The notes below the pieces were generated by a model. It made no database searches. It was not told the origin of the DNA and worked only from the letters and a program-made list of their open reading frames with translations. Below are positions 20,379 through 33,200 of a DNA stretch of 64,000 nt, piece after piece. How positions within the stretch are numbered: the stretch's first letter is position 1; every line of letters starts with the position of its first letter. Source of the stretch: Cycas panzhihuaensis (lineage: Eukaryota > Cycadophyta); contig CM041465.1 in assembly GCA_023213395.1 (NCBI GenBank), positions 196,361,741-196,425,740 on the forward strand. The letters run 5' to 3'. A program made the position numbers and the translations under genes.

Positions 20379-22850
20379 TCAAACGCCTCCGGGGCAATGA
20401 TCCAACGCCTAGCGGAAGGGCATAAAACAATATGCTAAAAGCTAAATAGCGAGGATCATACCTCGCAGACGCCCGTCTTGCGCCGAGCGCGGTACGGATC
20501 GCAAGGTGCCCGGTTGCTTCCTGTAGCCGCAAGCGAGGCCTTCCTACCCTTCGGATGGCCGGAAGGAAAAGAATCCTCGGCCGCTACTTCTCAAGGCAAT
20601 GAGAAGGCAACGAGGGGCAACCAACCAAAGTGTAAAGAATACGGGGTAAATGCGGCTAGGGATGCAATGCAAACAAGTCTTCTATTCCTATATTATGCAA
20701 TGTAGCAAAGTAATACGAGAAAGCAAATGCACAATAAAAGATTGTTTTCTTCTTTCCTTTATGTTCCTTTATCTATAAAGAAATGCAAAGAAACATAAAA
20801 GCATAAAGAAAATATGAAAGGCATGCGAAGAATACCGATCCGGCTCGAATCCAAGCGCAGTGTTTCTCCTTGGTTGCGCTCCTTTCCTCCTCCCGCATGC
20901 AACGCCGATCATGGACAACGAATGGGGTGCACTTACCTTCCCAAAAGCATGCAAGGACCAAATGAAATGAAGGAAACGAAAGCAAAGCTTAACCGAAAAG
21001 GGAGAAGAGATACCATATGGGGGCCGACCGGCAACGGGTCGATCTCGCGCAATGCTTCCTCCAACGCAATCCTGCAAATAATCCCAACAAACACCTTCCT
21101 CTCGGGAGAGAGGCTACGAAGCACAACAAGATGTATATATGGCAATAAAATCAACTAAGCTAGAAAAACGTAGTTAAGCACTAAACCATAACAAAAATGA
21201 AACGGAATCGTACGGTAAACATGCAAGCTATCATACACCACAAAACATGCTATTAGGGACTGAGTGTAGCCTCGGATGGCTAACTCACCCACGAGAGGTC
21301 TCCACGGGTTCAGGAAGGCAATACTAGCAGGCAATAAGGTGAGATAGGTTGTGACAAGCTACCTACGCCAAGAAGAGAGTTCAAACCGACTCCCTTAGGC
21401 TTCCCTAACCTCGTTTCCCAAGAGAGCGCGGATAGTAAAGGGAGAGAGGACAAGGGACGGAACCCTTGGGGAGAAGGACGGCAATGGGGGACGGAACCCC
21501 GCCTATCTCCCTCAAATCCTCGTGCAAGACCCTTTGTACCGGCTAACTTAAGAAACGGTGAAAGAGCAAGCTAAGGGGGTAAGGATGAGTCTCAAAGAAA
21601 TGTGAAGAAATGGGCCCAATCTAAGGCAGCCCTATAGCAAGCCACAACTAACAAGGCTACTTGCATCAAATGGCAAATGAAATTCCAAGGAAAGCACACA
21701 CAAAAGAAGGAGAAGAGCTTGCAAGTAAAATAACAAAAACGCGCAAAAAGCACCAATGAAAGACAAGAACTACCTTAAATGGGAGAGAGCATGCATGCAT
21801 GTACCTTGGCTACTTGGAACAAAGAAAGACAAGCAAAGGTCTAAGGCTGGTTTTTAGTGTCCTTTGCGAGAATGGAAGGAGGAAGCTTCGTGCAAGATGG
21901 GAGCTAGAAGTTGTCCTTTGGAGTAGTCTTTTTGTGAAGAAATGCCTTGGAACTTTGAGTATTTGTGAGAGAAGGTGAAGCTTGTGGTGGAGAAACGAGG
22001 GGGCAAGAATGGCCCCGCAACTCCACCGGTAATGGCCCACTTCACCTCCGTCCCACTTTGTAGAAGAAGTTCTCTTGTTCAACGCTTTCTTTGCTTTGTC
22101 TCTTTGTGAAGAAGTTGCTCCAGAAAAACTTGAAAAAATTAAGTGAAGAATTAAGCAAATGAGTAAGAAAAGGCTTTTATGCCTTGGGCATAGCAAGTGA
22201 ACGTTGGGGGCCTTGGGGCGCCCAATCAGATGAGCCACGCCGCGCTCACGAAAAACGCGCCATCGTCGTGGTTTATTTTTCAAATTTTGAGCAGTCATCA
22301 CGGCAAACTTCGATCACATTGCAAAATCTGGTACCGCTTAGTTTACCGCGTACTGCATCGAAACTCAAAAAGAAGAAAAATACATCATAAAAGTCATAAA
22401 CATCAGTTTTAGGGTAAAAACAGGGCTAAGCTCAAATACATCAATCGGGGAAGGCCCAAGCAAGCAAGTACTCAAAATGGTGCAAAGAGCCCTAACTAAG
22501 GGTTAAACCGGCTTAGGAAGGGTTCGCAACATCGCGGCACGTGGTAACACGAATAAACAAGCCGGGCAAAAGCATCCCGAAAGACCATGGAGACATCGTG
22601 AGTGGTCAGACGCCATACGGGGTGTCGCATCCGCTTATGGATGCCCCCGCTGTGAGTCGTCATAGGCTGAAGGGTGCCGTTAGGCACATGCATTATGAGC
22701 AAGCAGTCAAGCAAATGCGTGCAGGCAGGCACATGTCAATCAAACTATTCTAAATTCCCTTAGCAACCATAAGTAAGAAAAGTAAGAACATATACCTGCA
22801 CAAACCTCGCGGTCGATGCGTCCCGAGTCCATTCCCACTAGCCGGAAACA
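20379..22850 (-). repeat. 3' LTR of element B (2472 bp)
   Basis: Ends are TCAAACGCC (outer, the usual TG changed to TC) and GCCGGAAACA (inner, the reverse complement of TGTTTCCGGC). It aligns throughout with 27766-30256 at an offset near 7.39 kb. Long stretches are almost identical, for example 21360-21530 against 28741-28910. It keeps the TATA box, start hairpin and paired TTCCGT stem-loops of the family. Confidence 0.93.
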
Positions 22851-23596
22851 CCGCCTCGGCGCAGAGCCTCACCGCTTCTAAGTGTAATGTGATGGCGAAT
22901 GTCGACAATCAAGAAACATGAGTAGCACATGCATATATATATATAAGAGCAATCAAGAGCAAAGACGTGATCCAAGGGCGAGGCAAGTGTCGTGGGCGAA
23001 CGCGTGGACAAGGGAGACAGAGACGAGGACAACGTGAGGTCGCCACGCCGCCTAATCACCGACCAAACCGGAAGTGAGCAATAAAACCGGATGCCCCCGT
23101 TGCCAAGGTGCAACGTGAAATGAGAGGCATTCAACAAAGTAAAGCAGGTACAACTAACTGACAACAACCGGAAACTTGGGCACGCGCTGTGCAAGTCTCG
23201 TGGGCGATCATCAAGAAGAGGGAGGCGACGCCAAGGATGAGGCGACGAGGCCGCCGGCCTCGCCGCTGAGGTGTCTCGGATATGCTGGATATGTAGATTT
23301 TGTAAATATGTAGATGCATGCATTTCCTTCCGTGTATGGCCATATGTCTAACAGGAGCACACACATCCACCATGAGCAGAGGTGATCGAGAGGTGTGAGG
23401 TTAGAAATAGAGTGACATGCACGTCTAGGTGGGAGCATAGCGGAATATGCGAAGGAAACGACAAGCACGGAAGGAGGAGTAACGATACTCCATAGCGTCG
23501 TCCCAGTTGGGGGATGCCCAAGTAGGAGGACAAAGGTTCCCAAGAGCGCACGGGAACGCGGGTTCCGCGGGAGGAACTGGAAGAAGAAACGAGAAT
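22851..23596 (-). other. Fused non-coding remnants of B's 3' internal region
   Basis: 22851-23270 matches A 6600-7040: the RNase H tail LERRLPLLDDRP-like segment, the TATA-like run and the untranslated segment before the LTR. About 23290-23590 matches the post-integrase spacer of A (2500-2800). They meet near 23280-23300, where a CATATCCAGCATATCC segment is joined to AT-rich spacer. Everything between, about 3.5 kb in A including the PMD gene and RNase H body, is deleted. The polypurine tract is weak (GCCGAGGCGG). Confidence 0.8.
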
Positions 23597-23926
23597 CCAC
23601 CTTAAATTGCCATTCCACCCATGGGTCGGGAAGAATGGGGACAATTTAAGATGGTGGTTTAGGCTCGCTTTGAGCAAGGATCCATCTTAAATTGCCATTC
23701 AACCCATGGTTGGGAAGAATGAGAACAATTTGAGATGGTAGTTTAGGCTCGCTTTGAGTAAGGATCCATCTTAAATTGCCATTCAACCCATGGTTGGGAG
23801 GAACGGAACAATTTAAAATGGTAGTTTAGGCTCGCTTTGAGCAAGGATCCATCTTAAATTGCCATTCCACCCGTGGTTGGGAGGAATGGGAACAATTTAA
23901 AATGGTAGTTTAGGCCTGCTTTGAGC
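23597..23926 (-). repeat. Four tandem copies of the post-integrase hairpin in B
   Basis: The hairpin unit, single in A and D, is repeated with a period of 83-85 bp. Unit markers (GGCTCGCTTTGAG-like) start at 23662, 23746, 23829 and 23913. Each copy keeps both arms (CCATCTTAAATTG and CAATTTAAAATGG, with small changes). Confidence 0.88.
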
Positions 23927-24380
23927 AAGAGGAGAGGAAGAGGTGTGCCTAGGCCCCATAAAGGTAGGGGTAGTCACAGCAGGTAGGAGATAGGTGACGA
24001 AGAGTAGGGCCGGTGTGGCTAGGTCTACCAAGAACTTGCTATGGCTCGAACCGATGAGCGCAACGGACCTGGGCCGCGACGGATCGCATGGCAAGGTTGC
24101 ATACGAGTAAGAGTGGCTCTAGTCTGAGGTAAGGATCTAGAGCGTGAAGAAGAAGTGCCTCACGAGTGGCTCGCCGACGACGGGCGCCCACGTGAAACCG
24201 CCGGGAGGCCGAGAAGGTAAAATAAATGGTCGAGCGTTTAGGACCAAAGGCTCGGGAGCCATCAGAGAATGAGGAAGAGCGAGAATATCCGATCGAGATA
24301 TTCCCTAAGTGCTCGCGAAACCAGGGTGACACGTCGAGGAGAGGGCCCATAACCCTCGCTATCCGAATCGAATCACTCAT
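23927..24380 (-). other. Segment of unknown origin in place of pol (B)
   Basis: Homology to D's gag-protease stops after the APIGVG-GYG block near 24380 and resumes only at the hairpin repeats. The 450 bp between has no similarity that I can see to pol. On the reverse strand it holds a 113-codon frame (24380-24039), basic and Arg-rich (HVGARRRRATREALLLHAL), whose first ATG is close to the junction. I do not recognise it. It could be filler DNA, a diverged pol segment or a captured host fragment. Confidence 0.6.
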
Positions 24381-24385
24381 GATGG

Positions 24386-27300
24386 CTAACCGTAACCACC
24401 CACGCCAATAGGGGCAAACCTAACTAGGTTTGGCTCATGACATGGCATAGTCCGATTGATGAAGGTCGGTCTCCCGAAACAAAGGTCCCACGTAAGGGGT
24501 AGCCTCCTCGTGATCACTATCTTCATCATCGAAATGTACCGGCAGTCGGATGGGAGGTGTGAGACTAAGATAGGCTCATGGGTGATAACTTTAACTTGTC
24601 CTTCATGGACAAATTTAAGTTGGCCCCATTGCGTGGAGCAGATCGCCCCATCCGTTGAGCCATGGTCGGCCCAACAAGAGGTTGTACTCACATCGACGCC
24701 GAGTACAAAGAACTTCGATGTAAAATGCTTTCCCTCCTAAGGTGAGGGAAAGGGAGATCGCCTCAGGGGACTTCTCGGCCCCATCATACCCTTGGCATTT
24801 CCAAGGACAGACTAAGAGCTACTATGCCTAGCTCCTTGAGCATACGACAGTATAGCATTAACCGAGGAGCCATTATCTACAATGGTCCTCTTTACGATAC
24901 AATCGGGAGTGTCAATGGTAATGACGAACGGTAATGCAAAAGCTTCTCCGCTTGTCGGGAGATGGGAGATCTCTAGGATCAAATGAGATGACAGTGGCCC
25001 ATGGGAGGTAGCACCTATCGCATGGATGGAAGCGCCTTGTTGGCCAAGAGCTTCAAGAAGAAGAGCACGTTGCTCGTGGCGGCTTCTCAAGACGTCCATC
25101 AAGGACATTCCGCAATGACAGAGATAGAGCTCGTCAACAATAGAAAAGGGTTTACCCTTCCCTATGGGTTGGGTAAGCGCCTTCTAAAGTCGAATCGACC
25201 GGGCGATGTGAATAGTCTTGGGAAGCGCAGGAATCTCCTGAGGAACGGCTCCTAAGAGGATCAAGGTAAGATGTGGATGAAGAGGTACCTACGCTTTAGC
25301 GCCTTTTGAGACCCAAGTTAAGGCATATAACGGAGTGGTCTCAAGCAATTGGACAACCTTCTTTCCCTTGTAACGGGACCGCGAAGGTGATGGAGCACGG
25401 TCGTGGAGCGCGAAGGTGAAGGTGACCTTCGCACACCCTTCCCTCTACCATGCGAAGGGCGAGGATCGGGAGATCTATCCCGATTCTGACTGTTCCCTTG
25501 TTGAACATTACGACCACGTTCCCCATGTTTGGGGAATGGGTCTCTATGAATGGGTTGATCGAGGTTAGGCCTCGATGCTCGCCTAGAGGATGAATCGCGC
25601 GGGCGCCGCTGCGGGTGCCGTGGCCCTTGCAACGCCGCATCGTCATGGAAACACTCCTCGTGGATGGAACACCACCTCTTCTCAAGGGAGGATCGGTCCT
25701 CCTAGCTTGAGAAGATCGGGTGTTACCCCTTTGGGGGCATCGCATGAGAAGTTTGCCGAATGTGTCTATGGGAGGTAGGTGACGAAGGAGGTTGGAGTTT
25801 AAGCTCCTCATCGCTCGCTCAAATGAGCGAATAGCGAGGTAAGAGGATCTAGGGTCCTCTCACGGGTGAGAGGTGGGCTCAGCGGCCGCGAAGGTTCGCT
25901 TCTTCGCCGGGAGGCGCCTCACGACGCCAGTGAGGGCTTGGGAGGTTTCTTGAGTCCACTGATCTCAATGGCCTCCAACGCCAAACACCTCGAAATCGCG
26001 AGTCACACGTGGTTGCCCCCATCTTGAGGATTTCCATATGCACTTCGCATGGCGCATTGACAAAGATCCTCTTCAACTCCTCGTGCAATGTGGCCTTGGT
26101 GGAGTGAAGAAGATCGTGAAAACGTCGCACAAAGTCACGATTCATCTCATCGTGACCTTGTTTGAGCGACGAGCGACTTCATTCCGCTCGAATGGACGGG
26201 CTACGCCAAAGTAGTTGACGAACTTGTCCACTAGCCGGAATGAGGAAATCGAATGGGCAGGAAGGCGGTAGGACCACTTGAGGCGCCGCCCGCAAGGACC
26301 GCGGAAGAGCTTCATCAAGATATGGTCGTAGGCCCAATAGTCGATGCACGCCATGGAAAAGTCGCAAGACATGTTCGGTTGGGTCTTGCGACGAAGTCCC
26401 GTCAAATTTGGGGACTTCAGGAGGATGATGCGGCAAGTTAGTCCTCAACGCCTCAACAGACAAGGGCGCCGACCTATAGTCCATGAAAGGGCGTGCCCTT
26501 GCCTGGGCTAAAGGATCGACAACCGGCAAAGGAACGGATGGGGGTGTCGGTCCCATCCCTCCTTGAGAAAACACCCCTTGTGGGAAAGGGGTCTGCGGGT
26601 AGATGTTCTGGAAAGGAGGCGCTCCCTCAGGCCGACGCAGCAGCAGGAGTCGCGCAGAACGCCGGAAACAGAGGGTGAGGGACCGGGTTTTGCCCATATG
26701 GGCCACCCGTAGGTGGCGCGACCCCATATGGGTGCAACGGGTCCACTCCATAGACAGGGAGATGGTTTCCCTTGCCCTGCCCCCAAGGTTGTGACGTGTA
26801 GCCTGGGGGCACGAAAAGAGAAGGACCACCAACCGGATTCTAGACGTATGTAGGAGTGGGTCCTACATGGCTAGCGGCGGCGGCGCTAGTAGGGCCTCGA
26901 GGCCTACTAGGGAACGCGTGCGGCGCCACATTCGCGGTGGCACGGCGTTTGGTTTGAACAAGGCATACTAACTCGAGTTGAGGGAAAGATGCGCCGCCGC
27001 TGGTCCCGAGGGAGTGGGACCACGACTAGCGCAGCGCAACACCGCCTTTAGAGCCGCCAGAGACACGGCATAGGACGTGTGTGCGCAAGGGAGCATCAAT
27101 CGTCGAGATGACGTGGGCATGGATGAGGAAGACGCCACGCTATGTAGCATTTCCGTAAACCATCTAGGAGGCGGTTGGCGAATCGCCGAAAGTACTCGCT
27201 AAGCGCCTCATGCGTCGGCAGGAGGGGTATCCTCATAGCCATACGAGGTCGAAGGGACTTCGAAAGTAGGGGATCCCTCAGGGCGCTCCTCGTAAGGCTC

Positions 27301-27594
27301 GCCAGTGGGGTGGCGGGTCTCACGAGTGGCCGGATCTTCCGCTGCATGAGCGGAAGGCTCAAAGTCTTCGGGGTGGAAATGGTCATCTGGGTAATAGATG
27401 GAATCCTCGCCCTCACGGGTGGATTCCGGAACGGATGAAGGGAACTCTTGAGTTCCTGAAGTCATGGCATGGTAGGCCCAATCGGACGGGTAACCTTCCA
27501 TTGCCGAATCGGGGTTCGACGATGGAATGAAACGCGACGATTGGTCTTCTAACAACGGCGGCAAACCCCGCAAGCGGCGCGAGAAACGTCGCAT
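24386..27594 (-). pseudogene. gag and partial protease of element B
   Basis: The start at 27594 (MRRFSRRLRGLPPLLEDQ) is shared with C and D. The proline-rich N-terminus, the capsid-like block (MACIDYWAYDHILMKLF, near 26370-26330) and the C-x2-H-rich segment follow D's order, in several frames. Protease is recognised by TIVDNGSSVNAI (about 24870-24840) and the ICSTQWGQLKFVH block (near 24640-24600). Stops and frameshifts break the frame repeatedly, so the copy is dead. Gag normally forms the particle that packages element RNA; protease would cleave the polyprotein. Confidence 0.85.
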
Positions 27595-27747
27595 GCAACG
27601 CCTCCGCGTGCCTTGTTAGAAAAGCGAAAGGAAAAGAAAGGAAAGCCGCAAACCCGCTGGGGTTGCCCAACTCAAAACATGTAATGCGAACCTACCTAAA
27701 GGCAAGAGCACCAACACGGCGGGAAGCGGATCTAGCTCCCTTCGCGG

Positions 27748-27765
27748 TCCCAAAGATGGTCGCCA
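27748..27765 (-). other. Primer binding site of element B
   Basis: TGGCGACCATCTTTGGGA on the reverse strand, directly after the LTR end CCA. C and D have related sites. The first eight bases fit a tRNA 3' end GGTCGCCA, as expected for an Arg tRNA (inference). Confidence 0.75.
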
Positions 27766-30256
27766 TGGAAACGCTCTCCATGGGGCAATGATCCAACGCC
27801 TAGCGGGAAGGGCATAAAACAATATGCTAAGCAAAGCTAAATAGCGAGGATCATACCTCGCAGACGCCCGTCGCCGAGCGCGGTACGGATCGCAAGGTGC
27901 CCGTTGCTTCCAGTAGCCGCAAGCGAGGCCTTCCTACCCTTCGGATGGCCGAAGGGAAAAGAATCCTCGGCCGCTACTTCTCAAGGCAATGAGAAGGCAA
28001 CGAGGGGCAACCAACCAAAGTGTAAAGAATACGGTAAATGCGGTTAGGGATGCAACGCAAAACAAGTCTTCTATTCCTATATTATGCAATGTAGCAAAGT
28101 AATACGAGAAAGCAAATGCACAATAAAGATTGTTTTCTTCTTTCCTTTATGTTCCTTTATCTATAACAGTAAATGCAAAGAAACATAAAAGCATAAAGAA
28201 AATATGAAAGGCATGCGAAGAATACCGATCCGCGTCGAATCAGGCAGGGTTTCCCTCCTGGTTGCGCTCCTTTCCTCCTCCCGCAGATGCAACGCCGATC
28301 ATGACAACGAACGGGGTGCACTTACCTCCCCAAAAGCATGCAAGGACCAAATGAAATGAAGGAAACGAAAGCAAAGCTCAACCGAAAAGGGAGAAGAGAT
28401 ACCATATGGGGGCCGACCGGCAACGGGTCGATCTTGCGCAATGCTTCCTCCAACGCAATCCTGCAAATAATCCCAACAAACGCCTTCCTCTCGGGAGAGA
28501 GGCTACGAAGCACAACAAGATGTATATATGGCAAAATAATTAACTAAGGTAGAAAAACATAGTTAATCACTAAACCATAACAAAATGAAACTAATCGCAG
28601 TAAACATGCAAGCTATCATACACCACAAAACATGCTATTAGGGACTGAGTGTAGCCTCGGGATGGCTAACTCACCCACGAGAGGTCTCCACGGGGTTCGG
28701 GAAGGCAATACTAGCAGGCAATAAGGTGAGATAGGTTGTGACAAGCTACCTACGCCAAGAAGAGAGTTCAAACCGACTCCCTTAGGCTTCCCTAACCTCG
28801 TTTCCCAAGAGAGCGCGGATAGTAAAGGGAGAGAGGACAAGGGACGGAACCCTTGGGGAGAAGGACGGCAATGGGGGACGGAACCCCGCCTATCTCCCTC
28901 AAATCCTCCTGCAAGACCCTTTGTACCGGCTAACTTAAGAAACGGTGAAAGAGCAAGCTAAGGGGGTAAGGATGAGTCTCAAAGAAATGTGAAGAAATGG
29001 GCCCAATCTAAGGCAGCCCTATAGCAAGCCACAACTAACAAGGCTACTTGCATCAAATGGCAAATGAAATTCCAAGGAAAGCACACACAAAAGAAGGAGA
29101 AGAGCTTGCAAGTAAAATAACAAAAAACGGGCAAAAAGCACCAATGAAAGACAAGAACTACCTTAAATGGGAGAGAGCATGCATGCATGTACCTTGGCTA
29201 CTTGGAACAGCAGCACAAGCAGTGTCTAAGGCTGGTTTTTTAGTGTCCTTTGCAGTAGAATGGAAGGAGGAAGCTCCGTGCAAGATGGGAGCTAGAAGTT
29301 GTCCTTTGGAGTAGTCTTTTTTTGTGAAGAAATGCCTTGGAACTTTGAGTATTTGTGAGAGAAGGTGAAGCTTGTGGTGGAGAAACGTAGGGGGCAGCAA
29401 TGGCCCTGCAACTCCAGCTGGTAATGGCCCACTTCACCTCTGTCCCACTGCTGTAGAAGAAGTTCTCTTGTTCACTGTTTTTTTGCTTTGTCTCTTTGTG
29501 AAGAAGTTGCTCTAGAAAACTTGAAAAATGAAGTGAAGAATTAAGCAAATGAGTAAGAAAAAGGCTTTTATGCCTTGGGCATAGCAAGTGAACGTTGGGG
29601 GCCTTGGGCGCCTCAGATGCCAGCCAGAACCCTGGCGCTTGAAAAACGCGCCATCGTCAAGTGGTTTCTTTTTTCAAATTTTGAGCAGTCGTATGCTGGC
29701 AAACTTGGCGGTCATTTAAAAATCTGCTTGACGCTTAGTTTACCGCGGTACCAGACCGAAACTCAAAAAAGAAGAAAAATACATCATAAAAGTCATAAAC
29801 ATCAGTTTTTAGGGTAAAAACAGGGGCTAAGCCTGAAATACATCAACTGGGGGAAGGCCCAGGCAGTGGGCAAGTACTCAAAATGGTGCAAAGAGCCCTA
29901 ACTAAGGGTTAAACCGGGCTTAGGAAGGGTTCGCAACATCAGTGGCACGTGGTAACACGAATAAACAAGCTGGCAAAAGCATCCCGGAAGACCATGGAGA
30001 CATCGTGAGCGGTCGTACGCCATGCGGGGTGTTGCATCCGCTTATGGATGCCCCCGCTGTGAGTCGTCATAGGCTAAAGGGTGCCGTTAGGCACATGCAT
30101 TATGAGCAAGCAGTCAAGCAAATGCGTGTAGGCAGGCACATGTCAATCAAACTATTCTAAATTCCCTTAGCAACCATAAGTAAGAAAAGTAAGAACATAT
30201 ACCTGCACAAACCTGTGTCGACAAGGCCCCGAGTCCATTCCCACTAGTCGGGAAAT
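27766..30256 (-). repeat. 5' LTR of element B (2491 bp)
   Basis: It starts TGGAAACGC next to the PBS and ends GGGAAAT before the target duplication. It is the partner of 20379-22850. The terminal base pair at 30256 departs from the usual TG end, so one terminal change or deletion has occurred. Confidence 0.93.
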
Positions 30257-33200
30257 GGATACTAAGGCCAATCAAAGTCTAGAGATCTCAAGAAGGATTA
30301 GGTTATCCTCACAGGGCATCCATGCGTCGGAACACAGGTTCGAGCATCTGCAACTACGTGTTACCCTCTCTCTTTCCTTCAGGTAACTTTCTCGATACAG
30401 ATGGGGGGAAGAAGGCGTCCTCGGGTTATCGAGTAACCTAAACACGGCTCTCCTATCCTCAGGGGGAGAGAAGAGATGCTAAATCTCCTTTTGGAAAAGG
30501 AAACGAATGAAAGAAGAGAAGTCCCTTCGAAAATGAAGTTTGGGTGGCAACAAAACAAGGAACAAGCAACTTTAAATGGTCTACTTGGAACCTAAGGGTT
30601 TATCCTTAGAGATTGGGGTTTTAGGTGTTAAGAGGAAAAGAGGAGGATGTCGCTGCAACCAACTCTTCTTAACTAAGCAAGTCTAAATATTTTATTTATT
30701 TGTGTTTATTTAAATAACCAACGTCTCCCTCCCCTTGGCAGGAAAAGGAGAGGCAGAAAACTTCCCTTTGGAAAGGGGAGTAAGAGGAAAGGAGCTCATT
30801 TTGGGAAAGGAGGTGGAAAATGGCGTGAGGAGATGAAGGGATGATTGGTTCGGTATGGTTTGTTTATTGGCCTAGAGGGTTACCTCTAGAGGTCAGGGTT
30901 TAAGTGTTGAAGTTGCAAGGTGGAGAGAATGTTGCAACCATCCAGTTGCAACTAGGTTGTAAGTTCTTCTTGTGTTGCAAGAAGAACAAAGGTGTTTTCT
31001 TAAGTTTTTAGGTTTTTTGTTTTGTTGAAACGGAGTCTAGTTCGTTGTAAAAGATTTACAAAACCAAGGCAAGCATACAAATAAATACACGACTTTTCTC
31101 TTTCACCCTCCCTCACTCTCTTTCCCTTTTTGTTTACAGGTTAGGGTTGGGGTGTGATAAAGAAATTGTGAGAGAATGTTGTCACAATCTCTTTCTAACT
31201 AAGTTTCTTTCTTCCTTTGTTCAAGAGTAATGAGCGGAAATGAAAATGCAACCTACGTCTCCTATTTATGCACGAAAGCAACTCACAATGTTTTACTAGT
31301 TTCCGTTTGTATGTAATGTGCAAAGTTATGGGAGGAGCATGCAAATCTTTCCTTCTAGGTAAGAAGGGAAAGGGATGTAGTTTGCCTACGTTGCGTCCTT
31401 TCCTATATGTGGTGCATGTATGCAAAAGGGGAACCGATATGCTTTCTACGTTTGCAATATTCTTTTAAGGAAGGGAGAGAGAGAAAGGAGAGAAGGAGAA
31501 GGGGTTAAGAGGATTGCACCTCGCCTCGTGATGGTTGATGGTGTCGTACAATCCTCCTTTGCATGCCTCCCTTGTCGATGCCTTCGCTCCTTTGTAGCAA
31601 ATGTCATTGGAGTTGGAGAGGGGGGCTCCCTTACCTTCCCCCAAGCTCTAGGTGGGGCTTACTTACCTTCCTCAACTATGCAACAATGAAATATAGAAAG
31701 GAAACAAAGTAGAAATGAATTTGAAATAGGGAAATGTTACATTTTTGTAGTGTGCCACCTCATTTGCAAGAGAAGATCCTCCACCTGTGACACAAGAGAA
31801 GTAAACCTTCTACAAGAAAAAATGTGTACACATATGCATATATGTCGATAGGACAAAATTAGTGTGTTTGTTTATATGACAAAGAAATGAAAATAAAATG
31901 TCATTCTTTGCTAACTATTTTTACATGCAACCATCAAGACAAATATGCAAAGGAAGAGATGGGGATGTTGCCTCGGGATGGCAAGCTCCTCTATGTGGTA
32001 GTATTTCCCAAATGGCAATGGATAACTCACATTTGGGTAGTGGTTTGGTCCAATGTTTTGGGGTAGGAACGAGATACGGGGTCTCAAGGGTAGGTAGTAG
32101 GTTTCCCAACCAAATTGTTGCACTAGTGACGGTAGTGTGTGGTAGAATGCCTTGTAGCTTTGGGAGGGGATTACCCTAGCGGAAGGAGGCCCCTAGAGTT
32201 GGAACTCGGGCCTAGTATTCTTCCTATGAGCTCCCTTAGCAAACCATTGGTCTCCACCTATCTACACTAATGGTTTTGGGTGGTGAAACGAGGGTTTGGT
32301 TGTAAAATGGAGGTGTTTCCTCCAAGGTTTTCTTAGGCAAATTTGTCAAATGTAAATATCTTTTACTTTTGAATGAAAAAACAAGCAAAAGATGAAGAAA
32401 AAAAATGGAACCATGAGATTTTCTAATGAAACAAGCTAAAATATGGGCTTACCCATTTAAGAGAAGGATATGATGGTGAGAGTTGAGAGTTGTAGAAATA
32501 AGCTTTTATGGGTGAAATCCTTGACTTTGGATGAAGAGCAGTGTCTTCTTGGCCAAAGTAATAGCTTGGCAAAGTCCTCCTTCTCCTAGAGTGCTAATTT
32601 CTCCTTTGCTAGCTTGCTAAAGTGCTGGTTTTGCATGCCCTATGTTGGAATGGTGAGAAAATTGTATTTCTTGTGCCCCTTTGAGAAGAAGAGAGTCTGA
32701 GAAAGCTAGAATGAATGAACAATGGGATTCAAAAATCCCTTTTGTTGCTCCTAAGGCCTCTCATGACTATTGGGCCCTGATCTGGGCAAGTTTCGAGGCT
32801 AGATTCTACATCAGAAGGTAATTAATGCAAAAAACTAGCCATTTCTGGCTATAGGCAACAACATAATAGTCACTTTGCGAATATGTTTGCGACATCGCTA
32901 ATATATTCACAGTGCTATGAATATATTAGCGGGGCACAACTATCAGGGCGGGGTAGACAAAAAACTCAGTGGGGTTGCAGCAAAGGCTCAAAATTAACAA
33001 CAAAAAAAAATGTTATAAACTTTAGTAAAACTGAGGAAAAAGGGGAAGAGAACAATAACTAGGGCTCGTAATTCCCTTCTGGGGGGTGAACCCATCAAAT
33101 TGAGATTGGCGGGAGGCTTGTCAAGCAACAGAAATGCCCATGACACAAAGTGAAATGGGCCAAGATCCTAAAGGCATGGTGTCAGATGGCAGAAACCAGT

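Larger units (their letters stand above)
20379..30256 (-). mobile_element. Element B: internally deleted A/D-family element with LTRs and gag
   Basis: Two nearly identical LTRs enclose a short internal region (22851-27765) holding gag, part of protease and non-coding remnants. RT, RNase H, integrase, the PMD gene and most of the archaeal-type RNase H are missing. The flanks GGACA (20374-20378) and GGATA (30257-30261) are a 5-bp target duplication with one difference. It sits inside the 3' LTR of C, so it is younger. With gag but no pol, it resembles the known class of gag-only plant LTR derivatives that depend on enzymes from relatives. Confidence 0.92.
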
